DNA from: Azotobacter beijerinckii
GTDB taxonomy: Bacteria > Pseudomonadota > Gammaproteobacteria > Pseudomonadales > Pseudomonadaceae
NCBI RefSeq assembly: GCF_900110885.1
Contig: NZ_FOFJ01000028.1
Location: 1 to 54,688, forward strand
Length of the DNA: 54,688 nt
Direction: 5' to 3'
Below the pieces are notes generated by a model. That model was not told the DNA's origin, ran no database searches, and worked only from the letters and a program-made list of their open reading frames with translations. Numbering within the stretch: the first letter of the stretch is position 1; every line of letters begins with the position of its first letter. The translations under genes were made by a program, and so were the position numbers. Shown here piece after piece: positions 31,045 to 41,180 of the stretch.

Positions 31045-31370
31045 TGTAGGGGCGCGCGAAACTTGGCGCGGTTTGGCGCGATAAACGACGCGCCCCTCAT
31101 TGCTCGTGCGACAAAAGAATTTCAAAACAGCCCCGCCAGCTCGGCCTTGTATGTCCCAGCTGAAAATCAGCACCTCCTTCGCATCACTTCCCTTCCCCCC
31201 ACCGACCGCGTATCGAGTGTCCGTCGCCTCGATGTGGTAGGCCGCGAAGCACTCCCGAATCGCAGAGTGGTCGTTCAGGCTGATGATGGCCTTGCCCTTG
31301 AGTTCGCAGAGGAGCCTGGCCAGCCCCCGATACTGCTCGAACCCGAACGGCACGCCATAGCCCTCCGTCT
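31045..31370 (-). pseudogene. DNA adenine methylase (Dam-like) C-terminal fragment
   Basis: A reverse-strand frame carries PFGFEQYRGLARLLCELKG followed by KAIISLNDHSAIRECF, then YHIEATDTRYAVGGG and EVLIFSWD. This is the C-terminal pattern of phage and plasmid D12-class N6-adenine methylases (YG.PF...Y..LA..L...KG..I.S.NDH...R..F). The catalytic DPPY and SAM-binding N-terminal parts are absent, because the frame runs into IS-derived sequence near 31380. It is probably the remnant of a prophage or restriction-modification gene. The upstream ATG of the open frame is not a real start. Confidence 0.6.
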
Positions 31371-31384
31371 CCTGCGCTGCAACA

Positions 31385-31499
31385 GACACTGGCAGCGGTA
31401 GGCATCAATGTGGCAAGGGTTGTCCAATGGCTGGACGGTCGCGGGCAGGCCATCACACGCACCTCCCGATTCGCGCGATTGGCTCCTGGAGGGCTTTGA
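31385..31499 (+). pseudogene. Transposase C-terminal fragment (IS1182-like)
   Basis: The forward strand encodes LAAVGINVARVVQWLDGRGQ and then AITRTSRFARLAPGGL before a stop at 31497-31499. The pattern INxxRxxxWLxGxxxxxTRTSxFAxL is the usual C-terminus of IS1182-family transposases. Nothing of the DDE core is present upstream, where the methylase fragment begins. The call rests on this tail motif only. Confidence 0.4.
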
Positions 31500-31514
31500 A
31501 TTCGCCGACGGTAT

Positions 31515-31910
31515 CTACGTCACATCACCACACCAGACCTGATTGGGGACACTCACATCAAAGCGGCGCTGCAGATGATTGGGTGCAATCACGGACTCCT
31601 CCACGGCCAGTCGATAACGATGGCGACGCTGCTGCGTGCTGACCACACCGGCCTCCCGCATCAGGCGGGCCGCCTTGTAACGGCCAACGGCGTGGCCTTC
31701 ACTGCGTAGCGCGGCTGCCAGTGTGCGGGCTCCTGCCGAGCCCCGGCTACGCTCGTGCAGCACGACCAGCCTGGCCCGCAGGCGATCCCGGCGGGGATTG
31801 CGCCGGGCCTGCCGGCTGCGTTGCTGGTAATAGCTGCTACGTCCAACGCCGAAGGTCAGGCATAGCTCGATGACCGGCAATTGCGTGCTCAGCATGCCGA
31901 TCAGGCTCAC
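31515..31910 (-). pseudogene. IS3-family transposase OrfB fragment
   Basis: The reverse frame contains the N-terminal part of IS3 OrfB: GVGRSSYYQQRSRQARRNPR, the HTH_21 segment SAGARTLAAALRSEGHAVGR and the start of the integrase core at NQVWCGDVT, where the first catalytic Asp lies. The frame then stops at 31515, so the remaining D and E and the rest of the DDE domain are gone. OrfA is not visible upstream. The fragment abuts the IS110 remnant to its right. Confidence 0.75.
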
Positions 31911-31916
31911 CGATCG

Positions 31917-31947
<31 letters not shown>

Positions 31948-31948
31948 C

Positions 31949-32610
31949 CTAAGAAACACCCTGCGCCGGCTGTAGCGTGAAGCCAAACTCCGCTGCTCGA
32001 CGGTGCAGCCCCTTAACCACCCGCTCCCGGTACTTCTGCTCATAGTGATCGACGCCTGGATCTTGATACGCCATACCAAAACGCATTGCGTTGTAGAACA
32101 GGATGGCGATTTTGCGGGCGGTAGCGGTGACTGCCTTGGCTTTGCCGATGCGCGCTGACAAGCGTCGATAAAAGGCACCCAGCGCGGTATTGGTTCTCCC
32201 AATCGCAGCGGCAGCCAAACGGAGATGCGCGGTGACCCGGTTATTGGTTTTTCGCGTGTGCGCGGAAAGGACCTTGCCGCCACTGATACGGCTGCCAGGC
32301 GCCAGGGTCAACCAGGACGTGAAGTGATGGGCGGTATGCCAGCGATTCAGGTCCGTGCCGCACTCGGCGATTAGCCATAAAGCCAGATAAGGGCCGATGC
32401 CATGTATCTGGATCAAATCGACGCCAACCAGTTGGTACAGCAAGGTACGCACATCGAAGTTGAGCGCATTCGGCTGCCGGGTGCGATGGCGTGGCTTTGG
32501 CAGGGGCTCGCTGGGCCGGAGCCTTCCGTTTCAACCGCCGATTCGATCTGCGCACGCTGCCTGCGCGACTCCTCGTGGCGGTCGCGCGTTGCCCGCCACA
32601 CCCCCTGCGG
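31949..32610 (-). pseudogene. IS110-family transposase fragment with probable frameshift
   Basis: The main frame (31949-32452 and continuing upstream without an ATG) encodes the C-terminal transposase_20 domain: GIGPYLALWLIAECGTDLNR, TLAPGSRISGGKVLSAHTRK, LGAFYRRLSARIGKAKAVTA, then AVKGLHRR-like tail. Upstream, ALNFDVRTLLYQLVGVDL extends the match in the same frame to about 32520, after which the match continues in another frame (RRQRAQIESAVETEG). The N-terminal DEDD catalytic domain is missing, so the element is dead. Confidence 0.75.
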
Positions 32611-32637
32611 GTGATTCGGGATGGCTGAGCATCATTG

Positions 32638-32751
32638 CTAATCAGGACGCCGCTTGAGGTTGTCGATCTTGCGCTGGCTCACGCCCAGCATCTGGGCGAT
32701 CTGTGCACTGGTCTTGCGCGGCCCCTGATCTTGCGAGCGGTCGCAGGCCAT
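32638..32751 (-). CDS. Short HTH-like ORF (37 aa), possible gene remnant
   Basis: ATG 32751 opens a 37-codon frame containing TSAQIAQMLGVSQRKIDNLK, a good helix-turn-helix. The peptide is probably the tail or a fragment of a mobile-element regulator or ParB/replication-type protein. It has no clear ribosome binding site and lies among IS fragments, so expression is doubtful. Confidence 0.3.
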   Translation of the reverse strand: MACDRSQDQGPRKTSAQIAQMLGVSQRKIDNLKRRPD

Positions 32752-32759
32752 GTTTCCTG

Positions 32760-33113
32760 CACTCTACGCCAGCGGCACAAAAACTTGGCAGCTCATGAAG
32801 CTGATCAGCCAAATCGATGGGACACATTTTTCGTATTCGACGGCAGGCAGAAGGCAGCGAGACAACCACTCTGCGTCTCACCCAACACCATCAAGCAGAC
32901 CCAATGCGTGAAGAAGAGATCGCCGTTCCGTTCAGCTACATGCTGCAGACCCACCTAAAGCCTCATTCGGCAGACGCACCGCTCTCTCCTAGCAGTGAGC
33001 CGTGACGCCAAGCTAACATCCTGTAGAGCCGCGCCAAGCCCCAAGTGCTGCTGTTACTAGCCAAGTACAAACGGTCACCATACGGTCACCAGAACAGCCA
33101 AATCGCAGACATG
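32760..33113. other. Non-coding debris between IS fragments and tRNA-Pro(GGG)
   Basis: No frame here shows recognisable protein similarity. It contains a short tandem repeat, acggtcacc twice at 33070-33089. The composition is less GC-rich than the chromosome around it. I see no integrase gene and no copy of the tRNA 3' end. Confidence 0.5.
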
Positions 33114-33115
33114 AA

Positions 33116-33142
33116 AAAGGCCGGTGATTGCTCAACCGGCCT
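33116..33142 (-). terminator. Intrinsic terminator after tRNA-Pro(GGG)
   Basis: The stem aggccggt/accggcct with loop gattgctca is followed, reading leftward, by a T-run (tttttcat on the reverse strand). It lies about 17 bases beyond the tRNA 3' end. Confidence 0.8.
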
Positions 33143-33158
33143 AAGTCATTGAATTTAT

Positions 33159-33236
<78 letters not shown>

Positions 33237-33315
33237 CTTGACGCTCCAGCTTGCTGGAGCGGGTCAAACTATATATTAAGCATCTGAAAAGTGGAAGTTT
33301 TTTTTGCGGTTCCAG

Positions 33316-33672
33316 CTATTTGCGCAAGACCAAGAGGACATCCTCAAGCTCGGTGATCGTCTGCCGGATCAATTGCCGATATTGGGTCGTATCTTCCTTG
33401 GCTTCGTCGCCGGAGAGGCGCAGGCGCGCCCCACCGATGGTGAAGCCCTGCTCGTACAGCAGGGCCCGGATATGCCGGATCATCAGAACATCTTGACGCT
33501 GATAGTAACGCCGATTGCCCCGACGCTTGACTGGATTGATCTGGGGGAACTCCTGCTCCCAGTAACGCAGCACATGCGGCTTGACCGCACAGAGCTCACT
33601 GACCTCGCCGATGGTGAAGTAGCGCTTCCCGGGTATGGGAGGCAGTTCGTCGTTATGGCTTGGTTCCAGCAT
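33316..33672 (-). CDS. MerR-family transcriptional regulator
   Basis: This 118-aa protein has an N-terminal MerR winged helix ([20 protein letters not shown], then [20 protein letters not shown]) and a short coiled-coil dimerisation helix ending [10 protein letters not shown], with no effector domain and no Cys ligands. It therefore probably senses no metal. This short MerR is regularly found after ihfA in pseudomonads; its targets are unknown. ATG 33672 overlaps the ihfA 3' end by 20 bases, indicating translational coupling. Confidence 0.88.
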   Translation of the reverse strand: MLEPSHNDELPPIPGKRYFTIGEVSELCAVKPHVLRYWEQEFPQINPVKRRGNRRYYQRQDVLMIRHIRALLYEQGFTIGGARLRLSGDEAKEDTTQYRQLIRQTITELEDVLLVLRK

Positions 33673-33955
33673 AGGCTTCAACCCTGGCTTTCAGCTTCTG
33701 CCCTGGACGAAAGGTGACGACACGCCTCGCTGTAATCGGGATCTCTTCCCCCGTCTTGGGGTTGCGGCCGGGCCGCTGGCGCTTGTCGCGCAGGTCGAAA
33801 TTGCCGAAACCGGACAACTTGACCTGTTCGTTGTGCTCCAGTGCCTGCCTGATCTCCTCGAAAAACAGCTCCACCAACTCCTTGGCTTCCCGTTTATTCA
33901 GGCCAAGCTCCTCATAGAGACGTTCTGCCATCTCGGCTTTCGTCAGAGCCCCCAT
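33653..33955 (-). CDS. ihfA: Integration host factor subunit alpha
   Basis: This 100-aa DNA-bending protein of the HU/IHF family has the signature [20 protein letters not shown] near residues 49-68, with the beta-arm Pro that intercalates in the minor groove. N-terminal [20 protein letters not shown] is typical of the alpha subunit. IhfA pairs with IhfB and acts in recombination, replication and transcription. ATG 33955 is only 3 bases past the pheT stop, so it is the last conserved gene of the translation operon together with the MerR gene. Confidence 0.95.
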   Translation of the reverse strand: MGALTKAEMAERLYEELGLNKREAKELVELFFEEIRQALEHNEQVKLSGFGNFDLRDKRQRPGRNPKTGEEIPITARRVVTFRPGQKLKARVEAYAGTKP

Positions 33956-33958
33956 ACG

Positions 33959-36337
33959 TTACTTCCTTAACGTCGCGTTGAACCTTTCTTCCAGCGAGGT
34001 GAGGATGTTCTGAGTTGTGGTGTTCACCTCATCATCGTTAAGAGTGCGCGATGGATGTTGCCAGGTCAAGCCGACCGCCAGGCTTTTTCGTTGTGGATCA
34101 ATGCCTTTCCCCTGATAGACGTCGAACAGCCGGAGGTCGCTCAGGTATTCCCCGGCCGCCTCGCGAATGGCCTGCAGTACGGCTTCCGCTGCGGTTTCAG
34201 AATCGACGATCAGTGCCAGATCCCGGCGTACTTCGGGGAAGCGCGAAAGCTCGCGGAAGGCCGGCAAACGACCGGCGGCAATTTCCGCCAGGACCAGTTC
34301 GAACAGGAAGACCGGCTGATCCAGCCCCAGCGCCTTGCCCAGCTCGGGATGCAGTGCGCCCAGGAAGCCGACCAGACGCCCCTCGCGCTCGATGCGCGCC
34401 GTCTGTCCCGGATGGAGCGCGGGATGTTCGCCGCCGACGAAGTGGTATTCGTCGGCAGCCCCGACAGCCGCGAGCAGAGCCTCCACATCGGCCTTGGCAT
34501 CGTAGAAGTCCACCGCCTCCCGACCATGGCTCCAGCTCTCCGGCAGGCGGCTGCCGGTAATGGCGCCAGCCAGCACGGGCTCCTGCTTGAGATCGCCCAG
34601 TTGGCCGACGAAGCGCAGGCCGCTCTCGAACAGACGCACGCGGGACTGCTGGCGGTTCAGGTTGTACTGCAGCGCCTTGGCCAGTCCCGGCCAGAGCGAG
34701 GCGCGCATGGCGGCCATGTCCGCGGAGATCGGGTTGGCCAGAGTCAGCGGCTCGACGCCCGGAGTGAAGAGCTCGAACAGCTTGGGATCGATGAAGCTGT
34801 AGGTGATCGCCTCCTGGTAGCCGCGCGCGACCAGCAGACGGCGCAGCACCGGCAGTTCGCCACGGGCTTCGGCGCGTGCCTGCGGAGCCAGACGCGCCTG
34901 GGGGTAGCGGACCGGCAGGTTGTTGTAGCCATGCAGGCGCCCAAGCTCTTCGATCAGGTCCACTTCGAGACTGATATCGAAACGATGGCTGGGCACCTCG
35001 ACCTGCCACTCACCAGCCGCACCGCCGCCGACCTTCAGGCCCAGCGCGACCAGCAGGCGCTCGACTTCGGCAGCCTCCATCCGCAAGCCGAGCATCTGCT
35101 CGATGCGCTCCGCACGCAAGGTGATTGGCGCCACCTGCGGCAGACTCGACTGATCGGCCACCTCGACGATGGGGCCGGGCTCGCCACCGACGATCTCCAG
35201 CAGCAGCGCGGTGGCACGCTCCATGGCTTCGCGGGCCAGCTGCCAGTCGACGCCGCGCTCGAAACGGTGCGAGGCATCGGTGTGCAGGCCGTAGGAACGG
35301 GCCTTGCCGGCGATGGCGATAGTGTCGAAGAAGGCGCTTTCGAGGAACAGGTCGCGGGTACCGGTAGCGACACCGCTGTGCTCGCCGCCCATCACGCCGG
35401 CAATGGCCAGGGCGCGCTGGTGGTCGGCGATCACCAGGGTATCGGCACGCAGGCTGACCTCCTGACCGTCGAGCAGGACCAGCTTCTCGCCCTCCTCCGC
35501 CATCCGTACGCGGATGCCGCCATGAATTTCGGCGAGATCGAAGGCATGCATCGGCTGGCCCAGCTCAAGCATCACGTAGTTGGTGACGTCAACCGCCGGG
35601 TCGATGGCGCGGACATCGGAGCGGCGCAGGCGCTCGACCATCCATGCCGGGGTTGGACGCGACAGATCGACATTGCGCACCACTCGCCCCAGATAACGCG
35701 GACAGGCCTGGGGGGCCAGCACTTCGACCGGACGCACTTCGTCATGCACTGGCAGCACCGCGGTGATCGACGGGCGGGCGACAGGAACTCCATAGAGGGC
35801 GCCTACCTCGCGGGCCAGGCCGGCCAGGGAGAGGCAGTCGCCACGATTGGGGGTCAAGTCCACCTCGATGCTGGCATCGTCCAGGTTGAGGTAGGTGCGG
35901 ATGTCCTGCCCCACCGGCGCAGCGGCCGGCAGCTCCAGCAGGCCATCGTTTTCCTCGCTGATCTTGAGCTCGGCCGCCGAGCAGAGCATGCCGAAGGACT
36001 CCACGCCACGCAGCTTGGCCTTCTTGATCTTGAAGTCCTCGCCGAGCACCGCACCGATCATGGCGAAGGGAATCCTGATTCCCGGACGGGCGTTGGGCGC
36101 ACCGCAGACCACCTGGAAAGTCTCGCTGCCGTTGCTCACTTGGCAGACGCGCAGCTTGTCGGCATCCGGGTGCGGCTCGGTGGAGAGGATCTCGCCCACT
36201 ACCACGCCGGAAAAAGCACCGGCCACCGGCGTGACGCTGTCGACCTCGAGACCGGCCATGGACAGGCGGGCCACCAGTTCGTCGCGGGATACCTGCGGGT
36301 TGACCCAACCGCGCAGCCATTGTTCGCTGAATTTCAT
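33959..36337 (-). CDS. pheT: Phenylalanine--tRNA ligase beta subunit
   Basis: This 792-aa subunit has the usual domain order: N-terminal segment (MKFSEQWLRGWVNP), tRNA-binding OB fold (VVGEILSTEPHPDADKLRVC), B3/B4 editing domain, B5 domain, catalytic-like core and C-terminal anticodon-binding FDX domain (FPEVRRDLALIVDSET). With PheS it forms the alpha2-beta2 enzyme that charges tRNA-Phe and edits misacylated Tyr-tRNA-Phe. It starts at ATG 36337, 36 bases after the pheS stop, and is followed by ihfA after 3 bases. Confidence 0.95.
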   Translation of the reverse strand: MKFSEQWLRGWVNPQVSRDELVARLSMAGLEVDSVTPVAGAFSGVVVGEILSTEPHPDADKLRVCQVSNGSETFQVVCGAPNARPGIRIPFAMIGAVLGEDFKIKKAKLRGVESFGMLCSAAELKISEENDGLLELPAAAPVGQDIRTYLNLDDASIEVDLTPNRGDCLSLAGLAREVGALYGVPVARPSITAVLPVHDEVRPVEVLAPQACPRYLGRVVRNVDLSRPTPAWMVERLRRSDVRAIDPAVDVTNYVMLELGQPMHAFDLAEIHGGIRVRMAEEGEKLVLLDGQEVSLRADTLVIADHQRALAIAGVMGGEHSGVATGTRDLFLESAFFDTIAIAGKARSYGLHTDASHRFERGVDWQLAREAMERATALLLEIVGGEPGPIVEVADQSSLPQVAPITLRAERIEQMLGLRMEAAEVERLLVALGLKVGGGAAGEWQVEVPSHRFDISLEVDLIEELGRLHGYNNLPVRYPQARLAPQARAEARGELPVLRRLLVARGYQEAITYSFIDPKLFELFTPGVEPLTLANPISADMAAMRASLWPGLAKALQYNLNRQQSRVRLFESGLRFVGQLGDLKQEPVLAGAITGSRLPESWSHGREAVDFYDAKADVEALLAAVGAADEYHFVGGEHPALHPGQTARIEREGRLVGFLGALHPELGKALGLDQPVFLFELVLAEIAAGRLPAFRELSRFPEVRRDLALIVDSETAAEAVLQAIREAAGEYLSDLRLFDVYQGKGIDPQRKSLAVGLTWQHPSRTLNDDEVNTTTQNILTSLEERFNATLRK

Positions 36338-36373
36338 CCTGTTCTCCCAAAGAATTCGGTTACGGTTGCGGCC

Positions 36374-37501
<1,128 letters not shown>

Positions 37502-37512
37502 TCAGATACGAA

Positions 37513-37543
37513 ATAGGGGAAGAGCACTGGGCTCTTCCCCTAT
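37513..37543 (-). promoter_or_regulatory. Long hairpin between rplT and pheS (attenuator or terminator)
   Basis: A 13-bp perfect stem (ataggggaagagc/gctcttcccctat) with a 5-base loop lies 123 bases upstream of the pheS start. On the reverse strand it is followed by atttcgtatc, a weak T-run. In E. coli, pheST has an attenuator with a Phe-rich leader; I saw no such leader peptide here, so the mechanism, if any, differs. Confidence 0.5.
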
Positions 37544-37556
37544 CGGTGACGTTCGA

Positions 37557-37574
37557 CACCGGGCGAACCCGGTG
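37557..37574 (-). promoter_or_regulatory. Short UUCG-type hairpin after rplT
   Basis: The stem caccggg/cccggtg closes a cgaa loop on the given strand, which is a UUCG tetraloop in the transcribed reverse strand. It follows the rplT stop by 12 bases and precedes the 13-bp hairpin at 37513-37543. It may stabilise the rplT mRNA 3' end. Confidence 0.45.
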
Positions 37575-37586
37575 ATTGTCGAGGAG

Positions 37587-37943
37587 TCAAGCCAGAGTGG
37601 CTTTGGCCTTCTCGACAATCGCGGCGAACGCCGCTTTTTCGTTCACAGCCAGATCGGACAGCACCTTGCGGTCGATCTCGATGGCCGCCTTCTTCAGGCC
37701 AGCGATCAGGCGGCTGTAAGACAGACCGTTCTGACGAGCACCGGCGTTGATACGGGCGATCCACAGGGCGCGGAACTGACGCTTGCGCTGACGGCGGTCA
37801 CGGTAGGCGTACTGGCCGGCCTTGATCACCGCCTGCTTGGCAACGCGGAACACGCGGGAGCGCGCACCATAGTAGCCTTTGGCGAGTTTCAGGATTTTCT
37901 TGTGACGACGACGGGCGATGACGCCACGCTTAACACGAGCCAT
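37587..37943 (-). CDS. rplT: 50S ribosomal protein L20
   Basis: This 118-aa basic protein matches L20 throughout: [19 protein letters not shown] at the N-terminus, [16 protein letters not shown] in the centre and [19 protein letters not shown] near residues 64-82. L20 is an early 50S assembly protein and, in other gammaproteobacteria, represses rpmI-rplT translation. It follows rpmI by 31 bases in the thrS-infC-rpmI-rplT order. Confidence 0.96.
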   Translation of the reverse strand: MARVKRGVIARRRHKKILKLAKGYYGARSRVFRVAKQAVIKAGQYAYRDRRQRKRQFRALWIARINAGARQNGLSYSRLIAGLKKAAIEIDRKVLSDLAVNEKAAFAAIVEKAKATLA

Positions 37944-37974
37944 GAATAGTTACCTTCTGGAATCTTGACCGGGA

Positions 37975-38169
37975 TTAACGAACGCGCAGCATGCGTTCGA
38001 CTTTGGCGACGTCGGACGGATGCATCAGCGAGGTGCCGCGCAGCTGACGCTTACGCTTGGTCGTCATCTTGGTCAGGATGTGGCTCTTGAAAGCGTGCTT
38101 GTGCTTGAAGCCGTTCGCAGTCGGCTTGAAGCGCTTCTTGGCGCCGCTCTTGGTTTTCATCTTTGGCAT
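37975..38169 (-). CDS. rpmI: 50S ribosomal protein L35
   Basis: This 64-aa basic protein has the typical L35 N-terminus [20 protein letters not shown] and C-terminal KVERMLRVR. It is a component of the large subunit. It lies between infC (62 bases upstream) and rplT. Confidence 0.96.
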   Translation of the reverse strand: MPKMKTKSGAKKRFKPTANGFKHKHAFKSHILTKMTTKRKRQLRGTSLMHPSDVAKVERMLRVR

Positions 38170-38231
38170 GTTCGGATACTCCGCATTGAGTGATTACGCA
38201 TAACCGCAAGGCCTGCCAGTGCCCTGGTGGG

Positions 38232-38780
38232 TTATTTTTTCTTTTTGGGGGCGATGACCATGATCAGCTGGCGTCCTTCCATCTTCGGATGCTGTTCGAC
38301 GGCGCCGTATTCGGCGAGGTCGGTTTCGACCCGCTTCAACAGCTCCATGCCCAGCTCCTGGTGGGCCATCTCACGACCGCGGAATCGCAGGGATACCTTG
38401 GCCTTGTCCCCCTCGCTAAGGAAACGTACCAGGTTGCGTAGTTTTACCTGGTAATCCCCGTCTTCCGTCCCTGGACGAAACTTGATTTCTTTGATCTGAA
38501 CCTGTTTCTGGTTCTTCTTCGCCGCCGCGACCTGCTTCTTTTTCTCGAACAGGTGCTTGCCGTAGTCCATGATCCGGCATACGGGCGGCACTGCGTCAGC
38601 GGAGATCTCCACCAAGTCCAGCTTGGCTTCTTCCGCTACGCGAAGCGCTTCATCAATCGAGACGATGCCAATCTGCTCACCGTCCACTCCAATTAACCGA
38701 ACCTCGCGTGCCGAGATATTCTCGTTGATCGGAGCTTTCGGTTGAGCTTTTCTATCTTGTCTCATTTCACGCTTAATAAT
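38232..38780 (-). CDS. infC: Translation initiation factor IF-3
   Basis: IF-3 binds 30S, proofreads start codon choice and blocks subunit joining. The two-domain protein reads [17 protein letters not shown] (IF3-N) and [20 protein letters not shown] (IF3-C). An ATG lies at 38765, but the conserved start is upstream: ATTATTAAGCGTGAA encodes IIKRE before MRQDRK, with gGAG 5-8 bases before the ATT codons. An AUU start is typical of infC because IF-3 represses its own translation by rejecting such starts. I place it at ATT 38780; 38777 is equally possible. The SD overlaps the end of thrS. Confidence 0.88.
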   Translation of the reverse strand: MIKREMRQDRKAQPKAPINENISAREVRLIGVDGEQIGIVSIDEALRVAEEAKLDLVEISADAVPPVCRIMDYGKHLFEKKKQVAAAKKNQKQVQIKEIKFRPGTEDGDYQVKLRNLVRFLSEGDKAKVSLRFRGREMAHQELGMELLKRVETDLAEYGAVEQHPKMEGRQLIMVIAPKKKK

Positions 38781-38782
38781 GA

Positions 38783-40705
38783 TTACTCCAATTCTTGGCG
38801 ACCACGCCGGGCAACCGCCTGCGCCAGCATCTCGCGGAACTCATCGATGGGCATCGAGCCCAGATCGACACCTTCGCGGGTGCGCACAGCCACGGCTCGC
38901 GTCTCAACTTCCCGATCTCCGATCACCAAGAGATAGGGAACCTTGAGCAAAGTATGCTCGCGAATTTTAAAACCGATCTTTTCGTTTCTCAAGTCGGACT
39001 TGGCACGAAAGCCGCTCTGGTTGAGCATCTTCTCGACTTCGAGAGCGAAGCTGGCCTGCTTGTCGGTGATATTCATGATCACCGCCTGGGTCGGTGCCAG
39101 CCAAGCCGGGAAAGCGCCTTCGTAGTGCTCGATGAGGATGCCGATGAAACGCTCGAAGGAACCCAGGATCGCCCGATGCAGCATCACCGGATGCTGGCGG
39201 TCGTTGTTCTCGCTGACATACTCGGCGCCGAGACGGACCGGCAGGTTGAAATCCAGCTGCAGGGTACCGCACTGCCAGACGCGTCCCAGACAGTCCTTCA
39301 GGGAAAACTCGATCTTCGGCCCGTAGAAGGCGCCCTCGCCCGGCTGCAGATCATAGGGCAGGCCGGCAGTCTCCAGTGCCGCGGCCAGCGCTCCCTCGGC
39401 ACGATCCCACAGGTCGTCGGAGCCGACGCGCTTTTCCGGACGAGTGGAAAGCTTCAGCTGGATATCCTGGAAACCGAAGTCGGCATAGACCTGCTGGGTC
39501 AGCTTGATGAAGGCGGCCGACTCGGCCTGCATCTGCTCTTCGGTACAGAAGATGTGCGCATCGTCCTGGGTGAAACCGCGCACCCGCATGATGCCATGCA
39601 GCGCACCGGACGGCTCGTTGCGGTGACAAGCACCGAACTCGGCCAGACGCATCGGCAGCTCGCGGTAGCTCTTCAGACCCTGGTTGAACACCTGCACGTG
39701 GCACGGGCAGTTCATCGGCTTGATCGCGTAGTCGCGGCTTTCCGACTCGGTGGTGAACATGTTCTCGGCATAGTTCGCCCAGTGCCCGGACTTTTCCCAC
39801 AGGCTGCGGTCGACCACCTGCGGCGTCTTGATCTCCAGGTAGCCGTTCTCCCGCTGCACGCCGCGCATGTACTGCTCAAGCACCTGATAGACGGTCCAGC
39901 CATTGGGATGCCAGAACACCATGCCCGGCGCCTCTTCCTGGGCGTGGAAGAGATCGAGGCGCTTGCCGATCTTGCGGTGATCGCGCTTCTCCGCTTCCTC
40001 GATGCGCTGGATATAGGCCGCCAGCTGCTTTTTGTCCGCCCAGGCAGTGCCATAGACGCGCTGCAGCTGCTCGTTCTTGGCATCGCCGCGCCAATAGGCA
40101 CCGGACAGTTTGGTCAGCTTGAAGGCCTTGAGGAAACGGGTATTCGGCACGTGCGGACCGCGGCACATGTCGACGTATTCCTCATGGTAGTAGAGGCCCA
40201 TCGCCCGCTCGCCGGGCATGTCGTCGACCAGGCGCACCTTGTACTCCTCGCCGCGAGACCTGAACACCTCGATCACCTGCTCGCGCGGGGTCATCTTCTT
40301 GACGACGTCGTAGTCCTTATCGATCAGCTCGCGCATGCGCGCTTCGATGGCCGCCATGTCGTCCGGCGTGAAAGGGCGCTCGTAGGCGATGTCGTAGTAG
40401 AAGCCTTCCTCGATGACCGGACCGATCACCATCTTCGCCGTCGGATAGAGCTGCTTGACCGCATGACCGATCAGGTGCGCGCAGGAGTGGCGAATGATCT
40501 CGACCCCCTCCTCGTCCTTCGGCGTGATGATCTGCAGGGCCGCATCGCGATCAATTAGATCGCAGGCATCGACCAGCTTGCCGTCGACCTTGCCGGCCAC
40601 GGTGGCCTTGGCCAGGCCGGCGCCGATGGACTGAGCGACCTCGGCGACCGAAACCGGATGATCGAACGTGCGCTGACTGCCGTCGGGAAGAGTGATGGTG
40701 GGCAT
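38783..40705 (-). CDS. thrS: Threonine--tRNA ligase
   Basis: This 640-aa protein has the ThrRS order: TGS domain ([20 protein letters not shown]), editing domain with [16 protein letters not shown] and the [14 protein letters not shown] segment, the class II catalytic core with zinc-binding MNCPCHV, and anticodon-binding domain. ATG 40705 is preceded by aggagaggcgcc; the open frame extends 88 codons upstream into tRNA-Val without homology. It is the first gene of the leftward translation block, and its stop overlaps the infC ribosome binding site. Confidence 0.95.
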   Translation of the reverse strand: MPTITLPDGSQRTFDHPVSVAEVAQSIGAGLAKATVAGKVDGKLVDACDLIDRDAALQIITPKDEEGVEIIRHSCAHLIGHAVKQLYPTAKMVIGPVIEEGFYYDIAYERPFTPDDMAAIEARMRELIDKDYDVVKKMTPREQVIEVFRSRGEEYKVRLVDDMPGERAMGLYYHEEYVDMCRGPHVPNTRFLKAFKLTKLSGAYWRGDAKNEQLQRVYGTAWADKKQLAAYIQRIEEAEKRDHRKIGKRLDLFHAQEEAPGMVFWHPNGWTVYQVLEQYMRGVQRENGYLEIKTPQVVDRSLWEKSGHWANYAENMFTTESESRDYAIKPMNCPCHVQVFNQGLKSYRELPMRLAEFGACHRNEPSGALHGIMRVRGFTQDDAHIFCTEEQMQAESAAFIKLTQQVYADFGFQDIQLKLSTRPEKRVGSDDLWDRAEGALAAALETAGLPYDLQPGEGAFYGPKIEFSLKDCLGRVWQCGTLQLDFNLPVRLGAEYVSENNDRQHPVMLHRAILGSFERFIGILIEHYEGAFPAWLAPTQAVIMNITDKQASFALEVEKMLNQSGFRAKSDLRNEKIGFKIREHTLLKVPYLLVIGDREVETRAVAVRTREGVDLGSMPIDEFREMLAQAVARRGRQELE

Positions 40706-40894
40706 GGCGCCTCCTCTCCTAGTGGTGACCCCTACCAAAGGCCACATGGGTTGGGATGAGCCAGTAAAGCGGTCCGCCGGATATACCTGCCCCACGGTGG
40801 CAGGAGCCCTGAGGCCCGACCCGGACGAAGCGGAGTCACTGGAGGTAAAGATGCGGGATGCTTTCAGAAAGCCGCGCCACTGACAAGCGCCCCA

Positions 40895-40925
40895 TAAAAA
40901 AAGGGTCGCCGTAGCGACCCTTTTT
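40895..40925. terminator. Bidirectional terminator after tRNA-Val
   Basis: The perfect stem aaaaagggtcgc/gcgaccctttttt-like (loop gta) has an A-run on one side and a T-run on the other, giving T-runs in both directions. It lies 5 bases past the tRNA-Val 3' end and separates that gene from thrS transcription. Confidence 0.85.
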
Positions 40926-40929
40926 GATT

Positions 40930-41006
40930 TGGTAGGCACAATTGGACTCGAACCAACGACCCCCACCATGTCAAGGTGGTGCTCTAACCAACTGAGCTAT
41001 GTGCCT
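40930..41006 (-). tRNA. tRNA-Val(GAC)
   Basis: The 77-nt reverse-strand cloverleaf has acceptor AGGCACA/TGTGCCT, D-arm GCTCAGTTGGTTAGAGC, anticodon stem CCACC/GGTGG with loop TTGACAT (anticodon GAC), T-arm TTGG-TTCGAGT-CCAA and encoded CCA. Confidence 0.95.
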
Positions 41007-41180
41007 GTCGATGGCCGCGCATTTTACGGACTTGCACCGGCCTGTCAACACATTTCTCTGCTAACCGACTGAAAAAGATGATTTTTCCAATCCAGACCGG
41101 ATTCCCGGCGCGCTAGCCGGGGAAAATCCGCTCCGGTAGCATCGATCCGACGTCGAATATCCGGAACAGGAAGCCGCAAG

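Noticed and set aside
33070..33089. Short tandem repeat acggtcacc as a CRISPR or iteron
   Set aside because: There are only two copies of 9 bases; no spacers, no cas genes and no replication gene.
40706..40894. Possible T-box or threonine leader upstream of thrS
   Set aside because: No T-box signature and no Thr-rich leader peptide were seen; T-boxes are not expected in gammaproteobacteria.
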